From assembly GCF_023701695.1 (NCBI RefSeq), contig NZ_JAJOZC010000001.1:7377894-7441893 (forward strand): 64,000 bases of DNA. Direction: 5' to 3'. This DNA is from Streptomyces sp. RKAG290 (lineage in GTDB: Bacteria > Actinomycetota > Actinomycetes > Streptomycetales > Streptomycetaceae). Of this stretch, positions 18,583-27,093 are shown piece by piece. The notes beneath the pieces were generated by a model. That model was not told where the DNA came from and did not search any database. It saw only the letters and a program-made list of their open reading frames with translations. Numbering within the stretch: position 1 is the first letter of the stretch; each line of letters begins with the position of its first letter. A program made the position numbers and the translations under genes.

Positions 18583-19437
18583 TCACGCAGCGGCGGCGTC
18601 CTGGGCGGCCGTGGGCGGGCCCTGGGCGAGGACCCTGGCCTCGGCGAACTCCTGGCGAGAGGCCTGCTCTGCCAGTTCCAGATAGCCGTACGCGTCATCG
18701 CCGACCGGGATCCGCAGGGGCGTGGGGCCGTCGGCGGCGACGATGTCGAGGACACGCGCGGCGAAGTCCTCGGGCCGGCCGGTCTCGGGATTGTCCACGA
18801 GACCACGGGTACCTTCGAGCATCTCCCGGTTGGTCCCGTCGTAGGCGGCGATCCGGTGGCCTGCTTCGGCCATGGACGTGCCGTAGCGGGTGGCGAACAT
18901 ACCCGGTTCGAGCACGGTGACGCGGATGTTGTGCGGAGCGGCCTCGACGGCCAGAGCCTGGCTCATGCCTTCGAGGGCGTGTTTCCCGGCGGTGTAGGCG
19001 GCCAGGCCCGGGAAGGCGATCCGGCCCACCACGGAGGAGACGTTGACGATGTGTCCGTGCCCCTGTGCCCGCATGAGCGGCAGGACGAGGCGGGTGAGCC
19101 GCCAGGGGCCCACGACCAGGGTCTCCAGTTGGTCCCGCAGTTCGGCGTCGGAGACTTCCTCGACCGCGCCGAACAGTCCGACGGCGGCATTGTTGACCAG
19201 GATGTCGATGCCGCCGAGCCTGTCGGCCGCAGCGCGGACGGCCTCCTCGCAGGAGGCGCCGTCACGCAGTTCGAGCGGGACCGGCGTGATGCGGCCCGGC
19301 CACGCGGCGGCGAGCCCCGCCAGGTCGGCGGTCCTGCGGGCAGTCACCACCAGTTCGTCCCCGGCCTGCGCGGCAGCGGCGGCGAGTGCGTTTCCAAGGC
19401 CGGAAGAGCACCCTGTGACCAGCCAGCGTCGTCCCAT
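18583..19437 (-). CDS. Short-chain dehydrogenase/reductase
   Basis: A 284-residue classical SDR. The NAD(P)-binding motif is TGCSSGLG at the extreme N-terminus, followed by the NNA motif (DILVNNAAV), the catalytic Ser in VNVSSVVG, and the YxxxK pair in YTAGKHALEG. The Arg-rich stretch after strand 2 (VTARR) suggests NADPH. The longer C-terminal tail resembles the oxidoreductases that modify unknown alcohols or ketones. It is 127 bases upstream of the LAL gene on the same strand. The substrate cannot be predicted. Confidence 0.85.
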   Translation of the reverse strand: MGRRWLVTGCSSGLGNALAAAAAQAGDELVVTARRTADLAGLAAAWPGRITPVPLELRDGASCEEAVRAAADRLGGIDILVNNAAVGLFGAVEEVSDAELRDQLETLVVGPWRLTRLVLPLMRAQGHGHIVNVSSVVGRIAFPGLAAYTAGKHALEGMSQALAVEAAPHNIRVTVLEPGMFATRYGTSMAEAGHRIAAYDGTNREMLEGTRGLVDNPETGRPEDFAARVLDIVAADGPTPLRIPVGDDAYGYLELAEQASRQEFAEARVLAQGPPTAAQDAAAA

Positions 19438-19779
19438 CGTTCCCCCATGGTGACCGATTTCTACGGATGATCGTGGTCCTGACGGTCACTGTCGCGTCGT
19501 CGTCGGAGTGATCAGGTGGTGAGCCGTCGTGCGGTCGTCACGGGTCGTCCACGACGGTGGCGCAGCCGCGAAACCCTCCGGGCCTGCGACGGTGGCACAG
19601 CCGCGAGGTCTTCTGGACCTGCACGGCCACGGCTCTTCAGCAGGTGACGGCAGTTCATGGTCGTGCGGCTACGGGCTCGCAGTCACCCCTTGTGTGAGGG
19701 CGCGCAGAGGCGCACCGGCGCACTGCCGGGCGCGCGGGTTCCGGCGAACCGGGAGACCTCGACGTGACGGCGACCCGAT

Positions 19780-20173
19780 CCCACGCTGGGCCGCCACGCG
19801 GCCCGAATTCCTCACCTGGCTGGGGAATGCGGACACGATGTTCCGGATGACCTGGGCGATCGACTATCCCTCCGTCGACAACTTCCTCTATCCGCTGTTC
19901 CACTCGGCGTCGATCGGTGACGACAACTTCACCCGCTACAACAGCCCGGCCGTGGACGGTCTCATAGACAAGGCCCGTGCCACCGCCGACGACGACGAGC
20001 GCCGCGCTCTCTACGGCGAGGCGGAGGCCGTCACCTGCAGGGATCTTCCGCTCCTTCCGCTCTGGTTCGGTGTCCAGTACCACCTCGTGAATCTCGAGAA
20101 GTTCCAGATCGACGGAGCCGTGGTCGACATGTTCGGGGAACCCGTGCTGCGCATGTTCCGGCCGCGATCCTGA
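19780..20173 (+). pseudogene. C-terminal remnant of a family 5 peptide-binding protein
   Basis: About 125 residues match the C-terminal lobe of DppA/OppA-like solute-binding proteins: WAIDYPSVDNFLYPLFHS, DNFTRYNSPAVDGLIDKA and EAEAVTCRDLPLLPLWFG. The lipoprotein signal and the first three quarters are absent: upstream of about 19775 the frame no longer resembles this family. The 340 bases between 19440 and 19780 contain no other gene I can recognise. It is a relic of a peptide or nickel ABC importer whose other parts are gone. Confidence 0.7.
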
Positions 20174-20219
20174 GATTCGGATTCAGGATCATCCACTGCA
20201 CCTGCCGAACGGAGAAATC

Positions 20220-20339
20220 GTGTCTGAATCAATCGGCTCGGACAACGCATCGGACGACCGTGCCAGCCGCCTCGAAACCTACGAGTTGTGGCCCCGGCCC
20301 CTGCCCCCGTTCGCGGCAGGATCGAGCGTGGGTGGATGA
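20220..20339 (+). CDS. Small open frame with good ribosome site; possible gene remnant
   Basis: GTG 20220 is preceded by CGGAGAAATC, a good ribosome site, 47 bases after the binding-protein remnant, and encodes 39 residues (MSESIGSDNASDDRASRLET onwards, if the GTG is read as Met). No family is recognisable. It may be the first part of a lost downstream gene of the peptide operon. The stretch 20340-20539 shows no other gene. Confidence 0.3.
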   Translation: MSESIGSDNASDDRASRLETYELWPRPLPPFAAGSSVGG

Positions 20340-20539
20340 CAGGAATGCGACTGGCCCAGCGATACGGACCCGCTCGCACAGGGCCTCTGAGCGCGGCGGC
20401 CTCGCGATGAGTTGCCGGGCACAGTTCGCGGACCATGCGGTCGCCGGTATGCGCTCCCCCGACGGAGCACCGGCTCAGCAAGTGAAGCGCGTGCCCGGCA
20501 CCGGCGAGAGGCAGGCACGCGATCCGGCAGGATGGCGGC

Positions 20540-22516
20540 ATGCCCCACACCCCGATACGGCCCGCACAGCCCTTCGACGAGAAGTGGATCGCCCAGGCCC
20601 TCAACGGTTTCATCGAAGGTTCCGGATACTGGGGGCCGGGCACGCTCGCCGTGTTCACTCAGGTCGGCGGCTACTTGACCGGGAACGGCGAGGAGGCGCC
20701 CGCGCAGTACCCGGGCTGGAACTGGTACCGGTTCATCGGCCGGTGCGGCGCCGTGGCCCTGCGGGCGAGCTCCTTCCACGTGCAGGACCATCTGCGCGCG
20801 GTCCAGCTGGCGATGCTGGATGTATGGGCAGATACCCCCTTCGCCGACCCGGAGGTTCGCGTCCGGATGCGTACGGGCGTCCTCGAACTCGCCGACAGGG
20901 AAACGCGTGCCACTCGGACCCACGATGGCGCGGTGGTCGCTCTGCACGGGCTCGGCGCCGGCCGTGACGGGCAGCGCTTCGTCGAGTTGCGCACCGGCTC
21001 CGCCCAGCCGCCGGCACCGGGTCGGATCACGGCCACCGAGCCGGTACTCGCGGCCGGTTGGGACACACCTGACCGACTGCGCCGCCTCGTGCACCTCGTA
21101 CGGCAGAAGGGCCCCGCGCCCTGGGACCGCGCGGCGGCCGCGGTGCTTGCCGAGCGGACCGGGCTGAGTCGGGCCGGTGCCGCGCTGCTCCTCGCCGGAA
21201 TACCCGATGTGAAGTACGGGTACCGGGGACTCGATGCCGAGGCGCGCAAGGTGATGGGACTCACGCAGTCCGAATCCGGGGCCGGTGAGCGGGAGTTGCT
21301 GACCCTGCGGGTGGCCGAGCGCCTCGACCTGCTGGCCGACGTACTGCCCGCGGACCCCGGGCAGCTGTGGCTGGAGGGCGGGCAGCTGGCGCTCGCCGAG
21401 CGGATCGCCGAGGCCTGGCGCAGGGAACAGGGCGTACGCCCCGCCGTGCCGGAGTCGACGCTCGCCGTCGCCGCCGAACACAGCGATATACGGATGGCCC
21501 CGGCAGCCGTGTGCGCCGTGTTGGCCGATCCCGCGCGCGAGCCATGGCTGACCCGCGACCCGGACACCCGGCTGCGGGTGAATCGCATCAGCGGCGGCGG
21601 CTGGGAGGGCGACGAGGGTTTCCGTTTCAGAGAGCTGCTCGCCGTGGTCTGCGACGCCGTCGACTGGGTGTATGCCGAGCTTCCCGAAGGAGATCCCGTA
21701 CGCCGGGGCGTCCCTGAGACCGTACGGCTGCTGCGGGAACGCCTGGCCCACCCGGGGCTGCTGCTCTCCGCCCGCGGACGCAGCCTGCGCGGCCGCACCG
21801 TGGCGGAACTGCTGCCGGGCTTCCCCGGCGCCCTGCCATACTTGGACGCCGCCGAGCCGCTTGCCCATCCCACGCTCGACGACGGCCTGGTCGTCGTGTC
21901 CGAGGCAGGGTTCGACCGGCGCGGTGAGCGCGAGGCGCCCGGCGTGTACTTCCGGCCCGGCCGCTATGGGGGCGACGAGCGCTCGCGGCGCCTGGAGGCT
22001 GTGGTCGACGTGGAGGACTCGCATCTGGCGCTGGTCCGCCGGCTGCGCGGTCCCGAGTTCGAGCGGATCGTGCAGCGCATAGCCGAGAGGTCGCTGCCGC
22101 CGGGCGGCTACGAGACCGATCCGCGGCTGTCGGCACCAAAGGTGGTCGAGGAGGCGGCCGCCACCACCGGTCTGGAGCCGGACGCCGCCACTTTGTATCT
22201 GCAGCTGCTCGCTCTGCCCGTGCCCACCGACCGCCGTATCCGCCGCTTCAACCGGTGGACGCCCAAGCACCACAAGGCCGTTGTGGCCGAACTCGTCGAG
22301 GTCGGTCTGGCGGTCGCCGACCGCAGGGCCCGGGCTGGGCGGGGGGTGTTCCTGCCCGGCGACTGGGCGGGCGGGGACAAGTTCTACCCTCCGATGGAGG
22401 CCTGGAAGGCCGAGCTGCTCGGGGTCCGGGTCATCGGGCGCAAGGTCTGCTCACGGCCCGTCGCCGGCCCCCTGCCCGAACTCTTCGCCCGGGCCTGGCG
22501 GACGCGTCCCCACTGA
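20540..22516 (+). CDS. Large conserved actinobacterial protein of unknown function
   Basis: This 658-residue protein starts at ATG 20540; the upstream ribosome site is weak. It has no signal peptide, no membrane segment and no catalytic motif I can name. It is charged and largely helical, with an Arg-rich C-terminal block (PTDRRIRRFNRWTPKHHKAV and RARAGRGVFLPGDW) that resembles the end of large actinobacterial DUF4132-like proteins, which are usually longer. It may therefore be an N-terminally shortened member. It stands alone between remnants, so context says nothing. I regard it as a real gene because codon bias is strong throughout. Confidence 0.55.
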   Translation: MPHTPIRPAQPFDEKWIAQALNGFIEGSGYWGPGTLAVFTQVGGYLTGNGEEAPAQYPGWNWYRFIGRCGAVALRASSFHVQDHLRAVQLAMLDVWADTPFADPEVRVRMRTGVLELADRETRATRTHDGAVVALHGLGAGRDGQRFVELRTGSAQPPAPGRITATEPVLAAGWDTPDRLRRLVHLVRQKGPAPWDRAAAAVLAERTGLSRAGAALLLAGIPDVKYGYRGLDAEARKVMGLTQSESGAGERELLTLRVAERLDLLADVLPADPGQLWLEGGQLALAERIAEAWRREQGVRPAVPESTLAVAAEHSDIRMAPAAVCAVLADPAREPWLTRDPDTRLRVNRISGGGWEGDEGFRFRELLAVVCDAVDWVYAELPEGDPVRRGVPETVRLLRERLAHPGLLLSARGRSLRGRTVAELLPGFPGALPYLDAAEPLAHPTLDDGLVVVSEAGFDRRGEREAPGVYFRPGRYGGDERSRRLEAVVDVEDSHLALVRRLRGPEFERIVQRIAERSLPPGGYETDPRLSAPKVVEEAAATTGLEPDAATLYLQLLALPVPTDRRIRRFNRWTPKHHKAVVAELVEVGLAVADRRARAGRGVFLPGDWAGGDKFYPPMEAWKAELLGVRVIGRKVCSRPVAGPLPELFARAWRTRPH

Positions 22517-22579
22517 GCGTGGTGGCACGTTCCGCAGGTTGCGCCAGAACGCCGAGCATTTGGGCTTCCGGCAACCGCC

Positions 22580-23224
22580 CTACCCTACGAGTTGATAGAT
22601 GCTCTTTCCCATCAGCCATAGGCCGAGCGCCAGTGAGAGGGAAACGATCGTCTGGTCTTGGTGACCGTCGATCCACGCGCGCAGTTTGGCGAGGGAACTC
22701 TGAGCGGCGACCGGCCGGAACGTTGCATAGATCTCCAGCACCAGCAGGCTCGACGTCGCGAGCAGGCAGTACCCCATCAGCGCGAGGTACGACGCCAGGG
22801 ACGACACGTGCGCCTGCACCACGGTCGCAGCGCCCGCGGCGACCGCGCCCCAGGGCTGGAGGAGGACTCCGAGCCCGGCAGCCGTCCACAAGGAGAGACG
22901 ATCCAGCCGTGCCATCCACTTCGGGGACTGATGTGGTCGGCTCCCTCGACGCCGCTTGCGCTCCCCGTAGAACACCATGCCCAAGCCGAGGGCCAGCTTG
23001 ACCGCGAGTGCGGCGGTGGAGGGCGCGCTGCTGTGGATGGGCGGTCTGCCCCCGGTGAGCAGGACGACGGCTGCGATCAGCGCGACCAGACAGGCCAGCC
23101 AGGCCAGAACGAAGGCCAGTCCCTTCCGTACTCCTTTCGGCGAGGACAGGAGCAGGATGAAAGCCGTGTTGTGCAGTGGCCCCAGCGTGATGCCCACGCC
23201 GATAAGAATGAGGTCGAGTACCAC
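22580..23224 (-). CDS. GAP-family (Sap, sulfolipid-1-addressing-like) membrane protein
   Basis: GTG 23224 has GGAGGG five bases upstream; longer frames lack such a site. The 214 residues form about six transmembrane helices (LILIGVGITLGPLHNTAFIL, LAFVLAWLACLVALIAAVVL, TAALAVKLALGLGMVFYGE, LYLALMGYCLL-like, SLSLALGLWLMGKS) with a basic loop FYGERKRRRG after the third. That layout matches the GAP/Sap family, whose mycobacterial member affects sulfolipid export. Substrate here is unknown. It converges with the preceding gene, with 63 bases between stops. Confidence 0.7.
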   Translation of the reverse strand: MVLDLILIGVGITLGPLHNTAFILLLSSPKGVRKGLAFVLAWLACLVALIAAVVLLTGGRPPIHSSAPSTAALAVKLALGLGMVFYGERKRRRGSRPHQSPKWMARLDRLSLWTAAGLGVLLQPWGAVAAGAATVVQAHVSSLASYLALMGYCLLATSSLLVLEIYATFRPVAAQSSLAKLRAWIDGHQDQTIVSLSLALGLWLMGKSIYQLVG

Positions 23225-23306
23225 GCGTGCCCTCCGATCGGGAGCCCACCCGATGCGCGTACCGGAGCGCCGGGCGCGGGCATACCCGGGGGTCGCGCAG
23301 ACGTAA

Positions 23307-23345
23307 GGGGTCCAGGGGCTCATGGAGCTCCCCCCCCTGGACCCC
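23307..23345. terminator. Hairpin terminator for the leftward GH15/small-protein operon
   Basis: GGGGTCCAGGGG pairs with CCCCTGGACCCC, with an inner GCTC/GAGC stem. It lies 60 bases beyond the stop of the 66-residue gene and upstream of the GAP-family gene. Confidence 0.6.
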
Positions 23346-23407
23346 AACTGTGTCGCACAACGGGAGCCACCTTGATGACGCCCACCAGGCAAAGGCGGCT
23401 GCCGGTC

Positions 23408-23608
23408 TCAATGGGTGCGGCCATCGTCACCGTCCGGCCCAGACGGACCTCGCCCCGCCGCCGCGACGATGCGCTCCGGCGTCATGGCGGCCGGGAGGCC
23501 CCGGGAGTTGCCCGCTGCCAGCTGCGCGACTCGCTGGTACAACAGCGTGAAGTCAGCTTTGTTCTGACGCTCTTGACGTTGCTGCCGGTGCTGTGCGGAC
23601 ATGGACAT
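23408..23608 (-). CDS. Small hydrophilic protein downstream of GH15
   Basis: ATG 23608 follows CAGGAGCG, a clear ribosome site, only 18 bases after the GH15 stop, so it is probably co-transcribed. The 66 residues begin SMSAQHRQQRQERQNKADF, a very polar helix, and then read LYQRVAQLAAGN and MTPERIVAAAGRG. No family is recognised. The MTPERIV segment could be a short amphipathic interaction helix. Tight coupling suggests a role beside the GH15 enzyme. Confidence 0.5.
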   Translation of the reverse strand: MSMSAQHRQQRQERQNKADFTLLYQRVAQLAAGNSRGLPAAMTPERIVAAAGRGPSGPDGDDGRTH

Positions 23609-23626
23609 CGCTCCTGGGTGAGGCTG

Positions 23627-25447
23627 TCAGTCGCGCTGTCGGTCGAGGGCCTCGTCCAACGTGCTCGCCGCCATGATCAGAGACAGGTGGGTGAACGCTT
23701 GGGGGAAGTTGCCGAGTTGCTCACCGCTGGGGCCGACCTCCTCGGCGAACAGGCCGACGTGGTTGGCGTAGGTCTGCATCTTCTCGAAGGTGTAGCGAGC
23801 AGGCCGCAGTCGACCGGCCCGGGCGAGTGCGTCGACGTACAGGAAGGTGCAGAGGCTGAAGGTGCCCTCGGAGCCGCGCAGGCCGTCGGGCGAGGCAGCT
23901 GGGTCGTACCGGTACACGAGGCTGTCGGACACCAGGGTGCGGTCCATCGCGTCCAAGGTGGACAGCCAGGACGGATCCCGCGGGGCGACGAATCCGACCC
24001 GGGGCATCAGCAGGAGCGAGGCGTCCAGGACCGCGTCTCCGCCGTAGTGCTGGACGTACGCCTTGGCCTCGTCGTTCCAGCCGCGTTCCATGACCTGCAG
24101 CAGGATGGCGTCGCGTGCCTTCGTCCAGCGCTCGGTGTCGGCCGGCCGCCTGAAGTCGGCGGCCAGCCGCAGGCCGCGGTCGAAGGCGGCCCAGCACATG
24201 ACCCGGCTGTAGGTGAAGTCCTGGCGACCACCGCGGGTCTCCCAGATGCCCTCGTCGGGCCGGTCCCAGGTGTCGGCCAGCCAGTCCAGCGTCCTGGAGA
24301 GTACCTTCCAGCCCTGGTAGCCGGCCTGGCTCGCGACTTCGTGGCCCTCGGACAGGGCATAGAGGGCTTCGCCGTAGATGTCGAGCTGCAGCTGGTCCGA
24401 CGCGGCGTTGCCGAGGCGGACAGGCGCGGAGCCGCGGTAGCCCTCCAGGTGGCTGAGGATCTCTTCAGTTACGAGGGGTTGTCCATCGACCCGGTACATG
24501 ATCTGCAGGGGCTCGCCGTCCTTGCCCGCCGACTCACGGAGCCGGTCTCCCAGCCAGTGGGTGAAGTCGGTCGCCTCCTCGACGAAGCCGAGGTCGAGCA
24601 GGGCGCGCACGGAGAGGGAGCCGTCGCGGACCCACGTATAGCGGTAGTCCCAGTTGCGCTCGCCGCCGACCTGCTCCGGCAGACCCATGGTGGCCGCGGC
24701 CACGGGTGCGCCTGTTGGCCGGTAGGTGAGCAGTTTGAGAGTGATCGCGGACCGGTTGACCATGTCCGGCCACCGTCCGCGGTAGTTGGAGCCGTGCACC
24801 CACTTCTGCCAGAAGTCGGCGGCATCCCAGAGTTCTTGGGTGATCGCGTCGACGGTGAGAGGGGGAGGCAGCTCTCCGTCAGCGTCGCAGACGGTCAGGA
24901 CCACGGCTGCGGTCTCGCCGACCTCCAGTGTCACGGAGCCCCGAAGATCATCGCCGTCTCGCTCCAGGGGGAACGTGGCCTGCACGTATGCACAGATACC
25001 CGGCGCCCGAAGAACAGCGGCCTCGGGACGCAGGTCGAGGTCGTGGGTGGCTCTGCCGTAGTCGAACCGTGGACGGCACTCCATGTCGAAGCGCACGGTG
25101 CCGCGCACCGTGCGCACCACGCGCACCAGAGAGTGGCGGTCGGTCGGGACGCGGCTGGTGTTCGGCGGCATCCAGTCGATCACCTCGCCGACGCCGTCGG
25201 GGGACATGAAGCGCGTGACGAGGAGGGCCGTGTCCGGGTAGTACAGCTGTTTGCAACTGGCCTCGGGGTCTGTCGAGGCGATCCGGAAATAGCCGCCGCG
25301 GTCGTGGTCGAGCAGCGCGGCGAAGATGCTGGGGGAGTCGAAGCGGGGTGCGGCGAACCAGTCGACGACGCCGCGCGACGTCACCAGGGCGGCTGTCTGG
25401 AGGTCGCCTATGAGACCGTGCTCTGCGATGGGCGGGTAGCGGTCCAT
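23627..25447 (-). CDS. Glycoside hydrolase family 15 protein (glucoamylase/trehalase-like)
   Basis: The 606-residue protein has the two-part GH15 layout: an N-terminal beta-sandwich (YPPIAEHGLIGDLQTAALV, VDWFAAPRFDSPSIFAALLD, LPPPLTVDAITQELWDAADF) and an (alpha/alpha)6 barrel. Barrel motifs include RNWDYRYTWVRDGSLSVRAL, with the catalytic-region WVRD, and DEGIWETRGGRQDFTYSRVM. Absence of a signal peptide means it acts in the cytoplasm, as do actinobacterial GH15 trehalases, which hydrolyse trehalose to glucose; glucoamylase activity is the alternative. It starts at ATG 25447 with a purine-rich GGGGA upstream, and is followed by a small protein gene. Confidence 0.85.
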   Translation of the reverse strand: MDRYPPIAEHGLIGDLQTAALVTSRGVVDWFAAPRFDSPSIFAALLDHDRGGYFRIASTDPEASCKQLYYPDTALLVTRFMSPDGVGEVIDWMPPNTSRVPTDRHSLVRVVRTVRGTVRFDMECRPRFDYGRATHDLDLRPEAAVLRAPGICAYVQATFPLERDGDDLRGSVTLEVGETAAVVLTVCDADGELPPPLTVDAITQELWDAADFWQKWVHGSNYRGRWPDMVNRSAITLKLLTYRPTGAPVAAATMGLPEQVGGERNWDYRYTWVRDGSLSVRALLDLGFVEEATDFTHWLGDRLRESAGKDGEPLQIMYRVDGQPLVTEEILSHLEGYRGSAPVRLGNAASDQLQLDIYGEALYALSEGHEVASQAGYQGWKVLSRTLDWLADTWDRPDEGIWETRGGRQDFTYSRVMCWAAFDRGLRLAADFRRPADTERWTKARDAILLQVMERGWNDEAKAYVQHYGGDAVLDASLLLMPRVGFVAPRDPSWLSTLDAMDRTLVSDSLVYRYDPAASPDGLRGSEGTFSLCTFLYVDALARAGRLRPARYTFEKMQTYANHVGLFAEEVGPSGEQLGNFPQAFTHLSLIMAASTLDEALDRQRD

Positions 25448-25618
25448 GAGTATCCCCAGGTCAGAGTGCTCTTACGGTTCACTATCCGCCAGAAATACGG
25501 GATGTGCCTGTTGTGGCAGATCGACCGCCGCCCCTGACTCCCCTCGAGTCCTCGAACGCCGCGAGGCGTTGCCGCGGCGGCCTGTGCGCGTGCGGAATCC
25601 TGCGCAGGGACGGCAAAA

Positions 25619-26298
25619 GCGCCGGAGGCACTGAAAGCTGGCGGAGGTAAACCGGACGGCGACGGGATTGTCTGCGACGTGGCGACCGGAGCCGCCAACG
25701 ACGTCCTGCTCGCCCTGCGCGCCTTGCATTGGGACGACCGCGGCACCGTTGTCATCGAGCCGGTGGACATGGCTTTCGTCGGCGGCAGCGTCAAGGCGGC
25801 ACGCGAGCTCGGGGCTCGTACCCACGCGCCGGTCTGGGAGCAGGTGGAGGCACGGATCCGGGCCGAGGGGACCTACGCGCCGAGCTTCTATCTCTACCTG
25901 GTCATCGCAGGGCTCATCGGTGCGGTCGGGATCGTCACCAACTCGCAGATCCTGATCGTCGCAGCCATGGTGGTCGGTCCCGAGTACGGGGCGATCGTCA
26001 GTGTCGCGCTGGGCATCGATCGGCACAACGGACCACGCATCCGTCAGGGGTCGTCTCGCTCACCGAGGCGAAGACGAGCGCGCTGCTCGGTGTGTTCATC
26101 TCTGTCACGACCATTCCGGCGGCAGCCGACATCGCGGTCTCTGGCGCCTTCGGCAGTGGCAGCGAGGCTTGGGGCTCCTTCGTGCAGCTGATGGTCAACA
26201 TTGTCGTGCTGATCGTCGTCGGGACAGCCACGTTCCGCTGCCAGCGGGAGGTCTGGCGTCGGGTCGCTCTGCGCCGCGAACGCACCCGCCGACCGTGA
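25619..26298 (+). pseudogene. DUF389 membrane protein remnant
   Basis: The N-terminal cytoplasmic domain reads KPDGDGIVCDVATGAANDVL, LRALHWDDRGTVVIEPVDM and VWEQVEARI. The first membrane helices follow (LVIAGLIGAVGIVTNSQIL, MVVGPEYGAIVSVALGI). Coding then jumps frame at about 26035 to VVSLTEAKTSALLGVFISV, ending in a last helix (MVNIVVLIVVGTATF). The central helices are deleted and the first 30-60 residues are garbled, so the gene is dead. DUF389 proteins are integral membrane proteins of unknown function. Confidence 0.7.
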
Positions 26299-26463
26299 CG
26301 GCCGCGGCTGCGCCGGCATCCTGCCGATAGTCGTGGCCGGCCCGGCTTTGCCGCGGCCTCGGAGGGGGGCGGAAGGCTTGCGCGGGGTGAGTGTGCCCTC
26401 CGTGGCATACGGCATCACAATGGACGGGTACGAGGTTTTTTCCACCGGATCGGAGAGACATCC

Positions 26464-26712
26464 GTGAAGGATCTCGAATTCGAGCACAAACGGTCGCTGT
26501 CCCGCCTCGAAGCCGCCGACCAGCTCGCGGCACTGGCAGAGGCACTGCGCCATGGCGGCCGCGTCGAACTCCAGCTCGGCCCCGGCAAATTGAGCGTGTG
26601 CATTCCCGACCAGCTGATAAGCGAAGTCGAGGTGGAGGTGGGAGACGATCAGATCGAGCTGGAGATCGAACTCAAATGGTCCACAACACAGTCTGACGGA
26701 GCGAAGGGGTAA
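26464..26712 (+). CDS. amphi-Trp domain protein
   Basis: GTG 26464 follows CGGAGAGACATCC, a good ribosome site. The 82 residues begin KDLEFEHKRSLSRLEAADQL and LAALAEALRHGG, then two beta strands (RVELQLGPGKLSVCIPD) and an acidic strand pair (EVEVEVGDDQIELEIELKW) ending in the conserved Trp. That is the amphi-Trp domain, a small fold of unknown function found in archaea and actinobacteria. It is transcribed alone after the DUF389 remnant. Confidence 0.75.
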   Translation: MKDLEFEHKRSLSRLEAADQLAALAEALRHGGRVELQLGPGKLSVCIPDQLISEVEVEVGDDQIELEIELKWSTTQSDGAKG

Positions 26713-27093
26713 GAGGCGGCGCCATACCGGCTCTACCCGGCGAGTGAGGGTACGGGTTCTGCCGTGCGCACTCCGTCGCCTTCGCCGCCCCCGTCCGCCG
26801 CCTGCTTCGAGGCCCACCGCCTCGAACACGACCCCGGCGTGTGCCCGGCACGCGTGATCGTGTCGTTTGCCCGCAGCCACCACGTCCCGATCCTGCCCGT
26901 CTGCACCAACCACGTCCGCCCCGCCTGAGCCGGGGAGAAGAATCCGGCCGGGTGGGATGTCGCTGCCTTCGGCGGTGGGAGGGGAGGTGCAGAAGGTCAG
27001 GCCATGCCCTTACCCACCGTGCTCGGCTACAGGTTGCTGCTGCTGGTGGCAGTGCCAAGCTGGGATAAGGGGCGGGCGGAAGGGACTGCTGCT
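26713..27093 (+). other. Interval with one possible short coding scrap
   Basis: I see no intact gene here. Between about 26798 and 26928 one frame gives ACFEAHRLEHDPGVCPARVI and then FARSHHVPILPVC before a TGA, which has protein-like composition and could be the end of a lost gene. No start or ribosome site is visible for it. Confidence 0.3.

Noticed and set aside
22658..25537. Very long plus-strand open frame (about 960 codons) across the GAP and GH15 genes
   Set aside because: It is antisense to two well-supported genes and shows no domain; open frames of this size are expected in GC-rich DNA.
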